Of a DNA stretch of 64,000 nucleotides, positions 15,699 through 24,218 are shown one piece after another. Origin of the DNA: Burkholderia sp. HI2500 (lineage in GTDB: Bacteria; Pseudomonadota; Gammaproteobacteria; Burkholderiales; Burkholderiaceae); NCBI RefSeq assembly GCF_002223055.1, contig NZ_NKFL01000004.1, positions 620,001 to 684,000 on the forward strand, read 5' to 3'. Within the stretch, counting starts at the first letter, position 1. Each line of letters starts with the position of its first letter. Made by a program: the position numbers and the translations under genes. The notes below the pieces were generated by a model, which searched no databases, had not been told where the DNA came from, and saw only the letters and a list, made by a program, of their open reading frames with translations.

Positions 15699-17087
15699 TC
15701 AGTGCGGCGACGTCACGAGCGACGCGCTCTTCAGATGGAAGCGCCACGCCATCAGCACGGCCACGCTGGCGAGGCCGGCCGCGAGGCCCCACCAGAGGCC
15801 GCGGGCGCCGAGGCCCACGTGGAACGCGAACCAGTAGCCGGTCGGAAAACCGATGCCCCAGTAGCCGAGGGTGGCTGCGAGCATCGGGATGCGCGTGTCC
15901 TTCAGGCCGCGCAGCGCACCCGACCCGACGGTCTGCGCGCCGTCGACGATCTGGAACACCGCGGCGATGCCGAGCAGCGACGCGGCGAGCGACACGGTGG
16001 CTGCGTTGGCCGGATCGTCGAGGTTCAGGTACAGGCCGACGATCGCATGCGGCGCGACGATCAGCACGATGCCCGACAGCGTCATAAACGCCACACCGAG
16101 GCCGAGTGCGACGAAGCCGGCATGCCGCGCGGCGACGGGCGCCCCTGCGCCGACCCAGTAACCGACCCGCACGTTGGCGGCCTGGCCGATCGCGAGCGGC
16201 ACCATGAACGCCACCGATGCGACGTTCAGCGCGATCTGGTGCGCGGCCAGCGACGTCGCGCCGAGCACGCCGACCGTCAGGCCGGTCGCGAGGAACAGTG
16301 TCGACTCGACCCCGTACGTGATCGCGACGGGCCAGCCGATGCCGATCAGTTCGCCCATCATCGGCAGCTTCGGGCGGGCGGCGGTGACGAAATGACGGAA
16401 GCGCTGCCGGCCGTGCAGCAGCCAGATCAGGGCGAATGCGGTGAGCCAGATCGTGATCGTCGTTGCGACCGCCGAGCCGAGGAAGCCGAGGCGCGGCAGT
16501 CCGAACGCGCCGTGGATCAGCCCGTAGTTCAGCACGGCATTGACGCCGACGCCGCCGATCGACACCCACAGCAGCCGGCGCGCCGCGCCGATCGCCGGTA
16601 GGAACGCGCGCATCAGCCCGACGCCGATCAGGCTGCCGAGCGCGGCGAAGCGCAGGATGCCGGTGTATTCGCCGACGTGATGGGCGAGCAGCGGCGGCTC
16701 GTGGAACATCAGCAGGATCGGTTCGGACAGCGACAGCGCGATGATGGCCGGAATCGCGAGCAGCACGGACAGCGCGAAGCCGGTCCAGTAGATGTGCGGG
16801 ACGCGCTCGTCGGCCTTGGCGCCGCGCGCATGCGCGACGCTGACGCTGACCGACGACAGCACGCCTTGCAGCACGGTCACGATGACGAAGAAGAAGTTCG
16901 CGCCGAGGCCGCCCGCCGCGAGCGAATCGGGGCCGAGCGAGCCGAGCAGCACCGTGTCGGTGACGCTCATTGCCATCTGCGAGAGCTGCGCGATCGCGAG
17001 CGGCGCGGCAAGGCGCGCGGTATCGGCGGCATGACTGGACAGGGACGGCGGCGCGGCGGCCGTCCGCGTAAGACCGGAATGCGACAT
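15699..17087 (-). CDS. MATE-family multidrug/cation efflux transporter (NorM-like)
   Basis: An inner-membrane exporter that uses Na+ or H+ gradients. The 462-residue product has about 12 hydrophobic segments, the usual MATE topology. Typical features include LAAPLAIAQLSQMAMSVTDTVLLGSLGPDSLAAGGLG at the first bundle and GATSLAAHQIALNVASVAFMVPLAIGQAANVRVGYWVGAG, which matches the conserved second-half motif. Substrate range cannot be predicted. It begins 353 bp from the end of the S4 protein gene's start and runs toward fumC. Confidence 0.93.
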   Translation of the reverse strand: MSHSGLTRTAAAPPSLSSHAADTARLAAPLAIAQLSQMAMSVTDTVLLGSLGPDSLAAGGLGANFFFVIVTVLQGVLSSVSVSVAHARGAKADERVPHIYWTGFALSVLLAIPAIIALSLSEPILLMFHEPPLLAHHVGEYTGILRFAALGSLIGVGLMRAFLPAIGAARRLLWVSIGGVGVNAVLNYGLIHGAFGLPRLGFLGSAVATTITIWLTAFALIWLLHGRQRFRHFVTAARPKLPMMGELIGIGWPVAITYGVESTLFLATGLTVGVLGATSLAAHQIALNVASVAFMVPLAIGQAANVRVGYWVGAGAPVAARHAGFVALGLGVAFMTLSGIVLIVAPHAIVGLYLNLDDPANAATVSLAASLLGIAAVFQIVDGAQTVGSGALRGLKDTRIPMLAATLGYWGIGFPTGYWFAFHVGLGARGLWWGLAAGLASVAVLMAWRFHLKSASLVTSPH

Positions 17088-17222
17088 GGAATGGGCGCTC
17101 GCGCGGGTGCGGGCCCGCGCTATATGTATTTATTTTGAGAGACGGCTAGCTTACGGCTTTATTCGAACGGTGTCGAACGCGCGCGCCGATGGCCATGTCG
17201 CAGGCAGGGGGAACCGTCGGCC

Positions 17223-17441
17223 CTAGGCTTCGCGCACGGCAATGCGCGTGTCGCCGAGCAGGACGACCTGGCCCGCGCGGATCTTGCAGGTCTTGCGCAA
17301 CTCGACCGCGCCGTCGACTTTCACCGCGCCGGACGCGACGATCAGCTTCGCGGTGCCGCCGCTGTCCGCGAGGCCGGTGATCTTGAGAAGGTTGTGCAGC
17401 TCGACGTATTCGCCGGTCAGCGTGAAATCCAGATTGGGCAT
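17223..17441 (-). CDS. S4-domain RNA-binding protein (YbcJ-like)
   Basis: A 72-residue, single-domain protein: MPNLDFTLTGEYVELHNLLKITGL, followed by AKLIVASGAVKVDGAVELRKTCKIRAGQVV, the S4 fold that binds structured RNA. Small stand-alone S4 proteins of the YbcJ/RqcP type are associated with ribosome or RNA quality roles, but this one is not assigned. The ATG at 17441 gives the normal family length; the open frame extends far upstream only as a GC-rich artefact. Confidence 0.85.
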   Translation of the reverse strand: MPNLDFTLTGEYVELHNLLKITGLADSGGTAKLIVASGAVKVDGAVELRKTCKIRAGQVVLLGDTRIAVREA

Positions 17442-17711
17442 GACGAAGAAGGTGCGCAAAGCGCGGGAGGAATCGCCTCGCATCATACGGCACCGCGGGC
17501 CGGCGCGCGAGCGCGGCCGGCCGCCGCCCGCAGTTGTTAGGGAGTGTGAGCCATTCGTCAGCAAATGAAACGGTGGGTAACAGTCTGAGAGATTCGAGAA
17601 CTGGCCGCGCGGGCTGCGGGTCTTCTGTCGTACCTGCTGCGTGTTGCGGCGGGGGACGCAACGGACCGCATCGCTGCGGTTCGGGCGCACAACTTCCTGA
17701 GGAGAATTGCC

Positions 17712-18113
17712 ATGTCCAAGATTCGTACGATGCTGATCGGTGCCGCGTTGACGGCGTTCGCCACTTCGGCCGCATTTGCCCAGACGGGTACGGCGGTGCA
17801 GGGCGCAGCCGGTGCCGGCGTTCAGGCGCAGACGCCGGCGGCGGGTGCCGGTGCCGGCATGCAGGGCGGTGCGGGCGCGAATGCGTCGGGCAATGCGGCA
17901 GGCGGTGCAACCGATGCAGTCGGCGCGGCAGCCGATGGCGCGAAGGACTCGACGTCGTCGGCCGTCCACTCGGCCAAGAAGCATACGAAGCATGCCGCGA
18001 AGTCGGCCAAGAGCCATGTCGGCTCGGCCAAGGCGAAGGCCGGCGAAGCAACCGAAGGCGGTGCGTCGGTCGGCGCAGAGGGCGGTGCATCGGCCCAGGG
18101 CGCCACGCAGTAA
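17712..18113 (+). CDS. Secreted Ala/Gly-rich low-complexity protein with a Lys/His-rich middle
   Basis: A 133-residue product: a clear signal peptide (MSKIRTMLIGAALTAFATSAAFAQ), then a Gly/Ala-rich region, a basic KKHTKHAAKSAKSHVGSAKAKAG stretch resembling histone H1-like tails, and a Gly/Ala/Gln end. No known domain. GAGGAG lies 6-9 nt before the ATG, a strong ribosome site, and a strong terminator follows at 18176, which together support a real, independently expressed gene. Periplasmic or surface location is expected; function unknown. Confidence 0.8.
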   Translation: MSKIRTMLIGAALTAFATSAAFAQTGTAVQGAAGAGVQAQTPAAGAGAGMQGGAGANASGNAAGGATDAVGAAADGAKDSTSSAVHSAKKHTKHAAKSAKSHVGSAKAKAGEATEGGASVGAEGGASAQGATQ

Positions 18114-18175
18114 GCGGTGCCAGGCGCCGCGCGACGCTCGCCCTCGACGACGCGTCGCGACGGCGGCCATCCGAT

Positions 18176-18214
18176 GGCCCGGTTCGCGTTGCGCGAACCG
18201 GGCCGCTTTCATTT
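18176..18214 (+). terminator. Strong terminator after the Ala/Gly-rich secreted gene
   Basis: A perfect 13-bp stem (18176-18188 with 18192-18204) with a 3-nt loop, followed by GCTTTCATTTG. It also faces the end of the minus-strand gene at 18237. Confidence 0.75.
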
Positions 18215-18236
18215 GTCGATGGGTTCGGGCGCGCCG

Positions 18237-19022
18237 TTAGGGCCGCCGTTGGCTCTGCCCTTGGCCCGGCTGACCCTGCGCCGGCCGCGCGGCCGTCGGC
18301 GTGAATACGCTGCGCAACCATGCGGCGAGCCGGGCGAAGACGTCGTACGGTTCCTCGACGAAGATCTCCGGCTTCAGCAGCCGCAGGTATTCCATGATCT
18401 GCTGTGCTTCCTGCTTCTGGAACGAACCGTGCGCGAGCCCGAGCCGCAGCAGCCCGCGCAGTTCGCCGAGCTTGTCGCGCGCGGTGCTGCCTATGCTCAT
18501 CTCGCACGCAAGCTTGGCCTCGTAGACCCGTTGTCGCAGCGATTCCGCGAGCCGCCACGCAGGCGTCTGCATCAGTTCCTCGAGCGTCTGGATGTCTTGC
18601 GCGGCTCCCTTGATCTGCGAGGCGAGCGGATCGATCAGCGACGGGTCGCCCTGCGCTTCGGCGACGATCGCTTTCGCCCAGTCACGGCAAGCCTTCGCGA
18701 GTTCGTCGGGGGTCCATTCGGAGCGCGACGCGAAGCCGAAGCCGAATTCGCCGGCCTGTCGCATCAGGATCGCGACGACGTCCGGAAATTCCTTGTCGAG
18801 CGTGCGTTTTGCCCACGCGTACTGGCCGCCCTGCAGCATCCGCTGCACCGCGTGTTCGGTCAGCGGCACCATGTTGTCGAGCAGCTTGGCGCGCAGGAAA
18901 TCCTCGAACGACGGCGTCGCGAACTGCGGGTCGAGTTTCAGCGACACGCGGACGAACGCGTCGTAGTCCTTGCGCAGGGACTCGAGCGTGTCGTCCTTGA
19001 GGGAAAGGGTGATCTGGCCCAT
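18237..19022 (-). CDS. Conserved-looking cytoplasmic protein, unknown function
   Basis: A 261-residue soluble protein from MGQITLSLKDDTLESLRKDYD. It is largely helical and acidic-basic mixed, with no membrane segment or signal. Segments of note: AVQRMLQGGQYAWAKRTLDKEFPDVVAIL, RLAESLRQRVYEAKLACEMSIGSTARDKLGELRGLLRLG, and LRLLKPEIFVEEPYDVFARLAAWL; the end is Gln/Gly/Pro-rich. I recognise no family. The start at 19022 is preferred to the upstream frame because MGQITLSL follows a plausible ribosome site and the preceding residues look non-coding. Confidence 0.75.
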   Translation of the reverse strand: MGQITLSLKDDTLESLRKDYDAFVRVSLKLDPQFATPSFEDFLRAKLLDNMVPLTEHAVQRMLQGGQYAWAKRTLDKEFPDVVAILMRQAGEFGFGFASRSEWTPDELAKACRDWAKAIVAEAQGDPSLIDPLASQIKGAAQDIQTLEELMQTPAWRLAESLRQRVYEAKLACEMSIGSTARDKLGELRGLLRLGLAHGSFQKQEAQQIMEYLRLLKPEIFVEEPYDVFARLAAWLRSVFTPTAARPAQGQPGQGQSQRRP

Positions 19023-19183
19023 GAATCGTCTCGATGGCGGCCCGTGCCAGCCGGCGGCCGGCACGGCGCACCGGGACGGGCGCAGCGTCGACTGACCGGT
19101 GCGCGCCGAGGCCGGTGGCGGGTATTCATTCCCTATATCGGCGCGCCGGGCGGAAACTTGAGTACGAATGACCGAGTGTGTAC

Positions 19184-19522
19184 TCAGGCGGGTAGCCAGT
19201 GGGGCAGCACGACCCCTTGCCAGAAAAAGAACACCGCGAGCCCCACCGCGATCGTCACGAGCGGGCGGCGGGTGGCGGCCGACACGAGCACGGCGGCGAG
19301 CGCGCCGACGAGCTGTGGATTGCGCCAGGTCAGCTCGGCCGTGCCGCCGTGCGGCGAGACGACCATCGGCACGATGATCGCGGTCAGCACGGTGACGGGC
19401 ACGAAGCCGAGCGCGGTCCGCACGAGCGGCGGGAAGGTCAGCCGTTCGCCGAACAGGAACAGCGTCGAGCGGATCGCGTACGTGATGACGGCCATCCCGA
19501 GGATCAGCAGCGCGTAGCTCAC
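19184..19522 (-). CDS. azlD: AzlD-family small subunit of a branched-chain amino acid exporter
   Basis: A 112-residue membrane protein with four hydrophobic segments, starting (GTG) SYALLILGMAVITYAIRSTLFLFG. AzlD pairs with AzlC to export branched-chain amino acids or analogues. The GTG start at 19522 overlaps the azlC stop by 4 bp (GTGA), showing translational coupling. The protein ends FFFWQGVVLPHWLPA. Confidence 0.9.
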   Translation of the reverse strand: MSYALLILGMAVITYAIRSTLFLFGERLTFPPLVRTALGFVPVTVLTAIIVPMVVSPHGGTAELTWRNPQLVGALAAVLVSAATRRPLVTIAVGLAVFFFWQGVVLPHWLPA

Positions 19523-20286
19523 GATGCGGCCTCCGTGCGCGAGCCGGCGCGCGTGCGTTCGTGCCGCAACGTGAGCGCGACGCCGACCGCGACGCCGGCG
19601 GCGACCGCGCCGAGCAGCCCGAGCTTGTACGGCCAGCCCTGCCAGAAGTACGCGAGCGTGCCGGCCGTCACGGCTGCCGCGAAATAGCGCAGCGTGCCGA
19701 GTTGGGGGACGACGATCGCGATGAAGGTCGCCGCCATCGCGAAATCGAGGCCAAGCGACTGCAGGCCCGGGAATGCCGCGCCGAAGCCGATGCCCGCGAG
19801 CGTCCAGACCTGCCAGTTCAGGTACATCGCGAGCCCCGAGCCGAAGAAGTAGTGGGGGCCGATCGCGCCCGGCGGGAAATGCCGGTAGTGCGCATAGGCG
19901 ACCGCGAACACCTCGTCGGTCATCAGTGCGCCGAGCGTCGCGCGCCAGCGCAGCGGCAGGTGGGCGACATAGGGCGCGAGCGTCGCGCTGTACAGCAGGT
20001 GACGCAGGTTCACGATCAGCGTGGTCGCGAGCACGACGACGAAGCTCGCGCTGCCCGCGATCAGGCCGAGCGCGATGAACTGCGCGGAGCCCGCGAACAC
20101 GGCGAGCGACATCAGTGCGCCATGCCAGGCGGCGAGCGGGCCGCCGCCCACGAGCGTGCCGAAAATCACGCCGAACGGCGCGGCGCCGATCATCATCGGG
20201 ATCGTGTCGCGCGCACCGTCGAGCCATTCGTTCAATGGACGGCGGGCAGGCGATGCGGGTATCGGATTCAAAGGGTGCTCCTCCAT
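19519..20286 (-). CDS. azlC: AzlC-family large subunit of a branched-chain amino acid exporter
   Basis: A 255-residue inner-membrane protein: PMMIGAAPFGVIFGTLVGG near the start, FAGSAQFIALGLI, VNLRHLLYSATLAPYV (the LRHLLY family hallmark) and MTDEVFAVAYAHY. With AzlD it forms the AzlCD/YgaZH-type exporter. The ATG at 20286 follows CGGGAGG-like sequence. It is the first gene of a pair with azlD, and an AraC regulator gene lies 101 bp upstream on the same strand, so it may control the pair. Confidence 0.93.
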   Translation of the reverse strand: MEEHPLNPIPASPARRPLNEWLDGARDTIPMMIGAAPFGVIFGTLVGGGPLAAWHGALMSLAVFAGSAQFIALGLIAGSASFVVVLATTLIVNLRHLLYSATLAPYVAHLPLRWRATLGALMTDEVFAVAYAHYRHFPPGAIGPHYFFGSGLAMYLNWQVWTLAGIGFGAAFPGLQSLGLDFAMAATFIAIVVPQLGTLRYFAAAVTAGTLAYFWQGWPYKLGLLGAVAAGVAVGVALTLRHERTRAGSRTEAAS

Positions 20287-20387
20287 GAACGGGAGGATAG
20301 CGGGCAGGGGGTGTGCCGGCTTGTATGTTCTTGCGCTTGCGCTTGCGGGGTCGGGCGGTATCGCGGTGGCGGGCGGGACGCTGCGCG

Positions 20388-21287
20388 TCAGCTCGCCTGC
20401 CAGCGCCCGGGCGGCACGCCGAACATGCGTTTGAAATGCCGGGTGAAGTGGCTTTGGTCGACGAAGCCGCTGGCCGCCGCGACGTCGGCGACGGGCACGC
20501 CCGCGCGCAGCGGCGCCAGCGCGCGCTGCAAGCGCAACTGGTTGCGCCACGCATGCGGCGGCATGCCGGTCGTGCGGGTGAACAGGCGCGCCGCGTGGAA
20601 CGGCGACAGGCCGGCCGCCTGCGCGACTTCGTCGAGCGTCACCGTGCACACGAGGTCGGCGGCGAGCCGCTCGCGCATGACGTCGACGCGCGGTTCGTCC
20701 GCTGCGAGCGGCGCCGGTCGCGGCTGTGCGTCGGCATGGCGCACGATCAGCGTCGACAACGCATCGAGCATCGCCGTTTCGGCGGCGAGCGGATCGTAGG
20801 CGCGCGGTGCGCCGGTCGCCGGATCATGCGCCGGCTGCCCGTGTGCCTGCAACGGCAGTGCGCGCTCGCTGCCGGCCTCCATCATTCGGTGCGCGAGCGT
20901 GAGCCGGGCCGCAAGATCGGCGTCGCGAATCACGTCGGGCGCAAACCACGGCGCGTCCTGCGGGCGGCCGGCGATCGAACAGGTGAGTTCGCGGATGAAT
21001 TCGACCGGCATGTAGCTGACGCGATAGCACCAGCCTTCATCGGCCGCGCGCGACCCCGTATGCACCTCACCGGGATTGATGACGGGCACGGAGCCGGTTT
21101 CGGCGACATAGCCGCTGCCGCGATAGGTGAAGCGCTCCGCTCCTTCGAGAATCACGGGGATCGTGTACGCGTCGTGCCAGTGGGGGGCGAACGCATGATC
21201 GCGATAGGTGGCCGTGAGGAGGTCCGCATCCGGCAGCAGCGGCGTGCGCCAGTAGCGTGCGGAGTCGGGAAGGCGGGTGGCGGACAT
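20388..21287 (-). CDS. AraC-family regulator (cupin sensor plus AraC HTH), likely controls azlCD
   Basis: A 299-residue protein. The N-terminal AraC-binding cupin domain is marked by FAPHWHDAYTIPVILEGAERFTYRG and VINPGEVHTG. The C-terminal double HTH includes LDEVAQAAGLSPFHAARLFTRTTGMPPHAW and VADVAAASGFVDQSHFTRHFKRMFGVPPGRW. Proteins of this shape are commonly placed next to azlCD or LysE-type exporters and sense the exported amino acid; here it stands directly upstream of azlC. The ligand is not known. Confidence 0.92.
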   Translation of the reverse strand: MSATRLPDSARYWRTPLLPDADLLTATYRDHAFAPHWHDAYTIPVILEGAERFTYRGSGYVAETGSVPVINPGEVHTGSRAADEGWCYRVSYMPVEFIRELTCSIAGRPQDAPWFAPDVIRDADLAARLTLAHRMMEAGSERALPLQAHGQPAHDPATGAPRAYDPLAAETAMLDALSTLIVRHADAQPRPAPLAADEPRVDVMRERLAADLVCTVTLDEVAQAAGLSPFHAARLFTRTTGMPPHAWRNQLRLQRALAPLRAGVPVADVAAASGFVDQSHFTRHFKRMFGVPPGRWQAS

Positions 21288-21349
21288 GATCGGGCGCGGG
21301 AGCGGTCGAATCGACAGTGTATCGCTCGCGCGCCCGGCAGGCGCGGGCT

Positions 21350-21835
21350 TTACTTGACCGGAATCGTCGTGCCGGCCGGCATCGGTACCGCGGTGACGGC
21401 GTTCTTCGGGCTGCCGCTCACGATGCGGTCGCTGTAGGTCAGGTAGACGATCGTGTTGCGCTTGGTGTCGACCACGCGCACGACGTGCAGGGTCTTGAAG
21501 ATGAACGACATGCGCTCGCTGAACACGTCGGTCTGCTGCTTGAGCGGCTCCTTGAAGCTGATCGGGCCGACCTGCCGGCATGCGATCGACGCCTCGCTCG
21601 GATCCTCGGCGACGCCGAGCGTGCCCTTGATCCCGCCGGTGCGGGCGCGTGACACGTAGCAGGTCACGCCGTTCACGATCGGATCGTCATACGCCTCGAC
21701 GACCACGCGATCGGAGCCCGTGACGCGGAAATGGGTGTTGACGCTGCCGACTTCCTCCGCGTGCGCGAGCGGCGCCGCGGCGAACGCGGAAAGCAGGAGG
21801 GCGAAGGGGGCTAAGCGGAGGAGGCGGTGCTTCAT
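21350..21835 (-). CDS. creA: CreA-family periplasmic protein
   Basis: A 161-residue exported protein: signal peptide ([26 protein letters not shown]), then the CreA core [45 protein letters not shown] and [12 protein letters not shown], ending with [21 protein letters not shown]. CreA is widespread in proteobacteria and its function is not known. The Cys pair in the mature chain probably forms a disulfide. The start at 21835 is set by the signal peptide. Confidence 0.92.
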   Translation of the reverse strand: MKHRLLRLAPFALLLSAFAAAPLAHAEEVGSVNTHFRVTGSDRVVVEAYDDPIVNGVTCYVSRARTGGIKGTLGVAEDPSEASIACRQVGPISFKEPLKQQTDVFSERMSFIFKTLHVVRVVDTKRNTIVYLTYSDRIVSGSPKNAVTAVPMPAGTTIPVK

Positions 21836-21912
21836 CGATGGAACCGGATGCGAATGCGGGACAGAGACTCTAGCATGCGCGCGACCGGACGATGAAAGCC
21901 GAATGGCAGGCC

Positions 21913-21948
21913 GGAAAAACAAAAGGCCCGTCGAATGACGGGCCTTTC
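21913..21948 (-). terminator. Terminator of the downstream tRNA-Asn gene
   Basis: On the minus strand the stem GACGGGCC-TTTT side pairs across GAAT (21921-21932 with 21937-21947) and is followed by TTTTGTTTTTCC, a strong rho-independent terminator. Confidence 0.85.
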
Positions 21949-21954
21949 GCTATT

Positions 21955-22030
21955 TGGCTCCCCGACCTGGGCTCGAACCAGGGACCTACGGATTAACAGT
22001 CCGGCGCTCTACCGACTGAGCTATCGGGGA
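21955..22030 (-). tRNA. tRNA-Asn (anticodon GTT), first copy downstream
   Basis: 76 nt including an encoded 3' CCA. The acceptor stem TCCCCGA/TCGGGGA, the D-arm AGCTCAGTCGGTAGAGC, anticodon loop CTGTTAA with GTT, and TTCGAGC in the T-arm are all visible. Discriminator base G fits tRNA-Asn. It is identical to the copy at 22106-22181. Confidence 0.96.
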
Positions 22031-22068
22031 ATAAATCGGTACATCTGCATGCCTGTTTGTCTACCAGC

Positions 22069-22100
22069 AAAAAGCCCGTCCACTTTCAACGGGCCTTTGC
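22069..22100 (-). terminator. Terminator between the two tRNA-Asn genes
   Basis: GCCCGT (22074-22079) pairs with ACGGGC (22089-22094); on the minus strand it is followed by a T-run. It lies directly after the upstream tRNA gene. Confidence 0.7.
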
Positions 22101-22105
22101 GTTTT

Positions 22106-22181
22106 TGGCTCCCCGACCTGGGCTCGAACCAGGGACCTACGGATTAACAGTCCGGCGCTCTACCGACTGAGCTATCGGGGA
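22106..22181 (-). tRNA. tRNA-Asn (anticodon GTT), second copy
   Basis: Same 76-nt sequence as 21955-22030, including the encoded CCA. It is the promoter-proximal copy; its promoter is at 22208-22236. Confidence 0.96.
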
Positions 22182-22207
22182 ACAAACAACAACAGCAGAG
22201 AAACGAG

Positions 22208-22236
22208 ATTATATGGAGCGTTGATCAGGTCGTCAA
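22208..22236 (-). promoter_or_regulatory. Sigma-70 promoter of the tRNA-Asn genes
   Basis: TTGACG and TATAAT separated by 17 bp on the minus strand; transcription would start near 22201, about 20 nt before the first tRNA. A near-consensus stable-RNA promoter. Confidence 0.8.
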
Positions 22237-22254
22237 CACTTTTGAGCCGCAGCG

Positions 22255-22290
22255 CACAAAAAAATTTCTGCGCCGGCTGCGCGATCAGCG
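22255..22290 (-). terminator. Weak terminator-like sequence after fdxA
   Basis: A short GCGC-AGCCG-GCGC stem followed on the minus strand by AGAAATTTTTTT, overlapping the last codons of fdxA and the start of the tRNA promoter region. Confidence 0.35.
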
Positions 22291-22608
22291 CTCGAGCAGG
22301 TGCAGCTTGTCCTGCACGTCCTTCCACTCGTCCGCGTCGGCGGGTGCCGGCTTGGTCTTCGTGATCGACGGCCAGTCCTTCGCCAGCTCGGCGTTCAGCG
22401 CGGTGAACTGCTGCTGGTCGCCCGGAACGTCTTCTTCGGCATAGATCGCATTGGTCGGGCACTCGGCGACGCATACGGCGCAGTCGATGCACTCGTCCGG
22501 ATCGATGGCGAGAAAGTTGGGACCTTCACGGAAGCAATCCACCGGGCACACATCCACGCAGTCCGTGTATTTGCACTTGATGCAGCCTTCGGTCACAACG
22601 TGAGTCAT
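22285..22608 (-). CDS. fdxA: Seven-iron ferredoxin (3Fe-4S/4Fe-4S)
   Basis: A 107-residue ferredoxin starting [26 protein letters not shown]. Two cluster motifs are present: [16 protein letters not shown] and [16 protein letters not shown], matching the seven-iron FdxA type (Azotobacter FdI class). Its in vivo electron partner is not evident from neighbours. The ATG follows CAGGAGCG, a strong ribosome site. It diverges from pncB. Confidence 0.95.
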   Translation of the reverse strand: MTHVVTEGCIKCKYTDCVDVCPVDCFREGPNFLAIDPDECIDCAVCVAECPTNAIYAEEDVPGDQQQFTALNAELAKDWPSITKTKPAPADADEWKDVQDKLHLLER

Positions 22609-22930
22609 TAAAACGCTCCTGCTTGGCGGTATATATGGGGTGGCGTTTGCGCCAAAACCGGCATTGTAACTGAAGCGCAAAACCCGCATGGCGTGGTCGG
22701 CTATCCGGCTTATATCGTTTCGTGATTAGTTTATGGGGCCCTCCACGGGGCGCTGAAGGGACGCACCGGCGGCAGTGCGTGCCCCATATACGCCGGAACG
22801 GGCAGTGCGGCCGGAGCAGGGCGGCAGGCGGTTTCACGATGGTCGGGCCCGCATTCGGGTAACATGGCCGACAGACCGGGCGGCGCGCGGTGCGCCGGGG
22901 CCCGGTCACGATATTGGCGGTGCCGTCATC
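22609..22930. other. Divergent spacer between fdxA and pncB with an inverted TATATGGGG/CCCCATATA pair
   Basis: No coding frame. TATATATGGGG (22630-22640) within GGCGGTATATATGGGG and CCCCATATACGCC (22782-22794) are near-inverse copies about 140 bp apart, each near one divergent gene. A TACAAT element on the minus strand near 22660 could be the fdxA -10 box. The rest is GC-rich leader. Confidence 0.5.
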
Positions 22931-24130
22931 ATGATCATCACTTCGCTGCTCGACACGGATCTCTACAAGTTCACGATGATGCAGGTCGTCCTGCATCACT
23001 TTCCCGCTGCAAGCGTCGAATACCGTTTCCGGTGCCGCACGCCCGGCGTCGATCTCGTGCCGTACATCGACGAAATCCGCGACGAGGTGCGCGGCCTGTG
23101 CGCGCTGCGTTTTTCCGACGTCGAACTCGACTACCTGCGGAGGATGCGCTTCATCAAGAGCGATTTCGTCGACTTCCTCGCCCTGTTCCACCTGAACGAG
23201 AAGTACATCTCGATCACGCCGTCGCCGAAGGGCAACGGTGAAATCGACATCGAGATCACGGGGCCGTGGCTGCACACGATCCTGTTCGAGATCCCGGTGC
23301 TCGCGATCGTCAACGAAGTGTATTTCCGCAATACCCAGCGCGAGCCCGACTATCGCGAAGGCCGCGAGCGGCTGCGCGAGAAGATCAAGCTGCTCGGTGC
23401 GAAGCCCGAATTCGCCGACTGCAAGATCGCCGACTACGGCACGCGCCGACGCTTCTCGAAGGTCTGGCACGAGGAGGTCGCGCTCACGCTGCGCGACGGC
23501 CTCGGCCCGCAGTTCGCGGGCACCAGCAACGTGCTGTATGCGATGAAGCACGGCATCACGCCGCTCGGCACGATGGCGCACGAGTACCTGCAGGCCTGCC
23601 AGGCCCTCGGCCCGCGGCTGCGCGATTCGCAGATCTACGGCTTCGAGATGTGGGCGAAGGAATATCGCGGCGACCTCGGGATCGCGCTGTCGGACGTCTA
23701 CGGGATGGATGCATTCCTGAACGACTTCGACATGTACTTCTGCAAGCTGTTCGACGGCGCGCGCCACGATTCGGGCGATCCGTTCGAATGGGGCGAGCGG
23801 ATGCTGCGTCATTACGAGATGAACCGTTGCGACCCGCGGACCAAGGTGCTCGTGTTCTCGGACGCACTCGACATCCCGAAGGTCATGCAGTTGTACGAAC
23901 GTTTCCGCGGCCGCTGCAAGCTCGCGTTCGGCGTCGGCACGAACCTCACCAACGATCTCGGCTACGTGCCGCTGCAGATCGTGATCAAGATGGTCCGCTG
24001 CAATGGCCAGCCGGTCGCGAAGCTGTCGGATTCGCCGGGCAAGAGCATGTGCGACGACAAGGCGTATCTCGCGTACCTGCGCCAGGTGTTCGGCATCGCG
24101 CAGCCGGTCGAGGAAGACGCGTCGAAGTAA
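22931..24130 (+). CDS. pncB: Nicotinate phosphoribosyltransferase
   Basis: PncB condenses nicotinate with PRPP in the NAD salvage pathway, coupled to ATP hydrolysis. The 399-residue protein starts [25 protein letters not shown] and shows family motifs [49 protein letters not shown], and [15 protein letters not shown] at 22931 sits at the end of a TGCCGTCATC leader; the upstream open frame has no family-like residues. Followed by lutC in the same direction after 88 bp. Confidence 0.96.
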   Translation: MIITSLLDTDLYKFTMMQVVLHHFPAASVEYRFRCRTPGVDLVPYIDEIRDEVRGLCALRFSDVELDYLRRMRFIKSDFVDFLALFHLNEKYISITPSPKGNGEIDIEITGPWLHTILFEIPVLAIVNEVYFRNTQREPDYREGRERLREKIKLLGAKPEFADCKIADYGTRRRFSKVWHEEVALTLRDGLGPQFAGTSNVLYAMKHGITPLGTMAHEYLQACQALGPRLRDSQIYGFEMWAKEYRGDLGIALSDVYGMDAFLNDFDMYFCKLFDGARHDSGDPFEWGERMLRHYEMNRCDPRTKVLVFSDALDIPKVMQLYERFRGRCKLAFGVGTNLTNDLGYVPLQIVIKMVRCNGQPVAKLSDSPGKSMCDDKAYLAYLRQVFGIAQPVEEDASK

Positions 24131-24175
24131 GCGTCGGCCGAACGGCCAAAACTGCGTGGCGGCGGGGTCGGCCGG

Positions 24176-24181
24176 TATAAT
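24176..24181 (+). promoter_or_regulatory. Candidate -10 box upstream of lutC
   Basis: A perfect TATAAT, 38 bp before the lutC ATG. The hexamer 17 bp upstream (TGCGTG) is a poor -35. Confidence 0.4.
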
Positions 24182-24218
24182 CCGACGGTATCGCCCGCCA
24201 ACGTCACGAGGACCGTTC

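Noticed and set aside
20330..20347. Three copies of CTTGCG between azlC and the AraC gene
   Set aside because: Six-bp units are too short and common in this composition to call functional.
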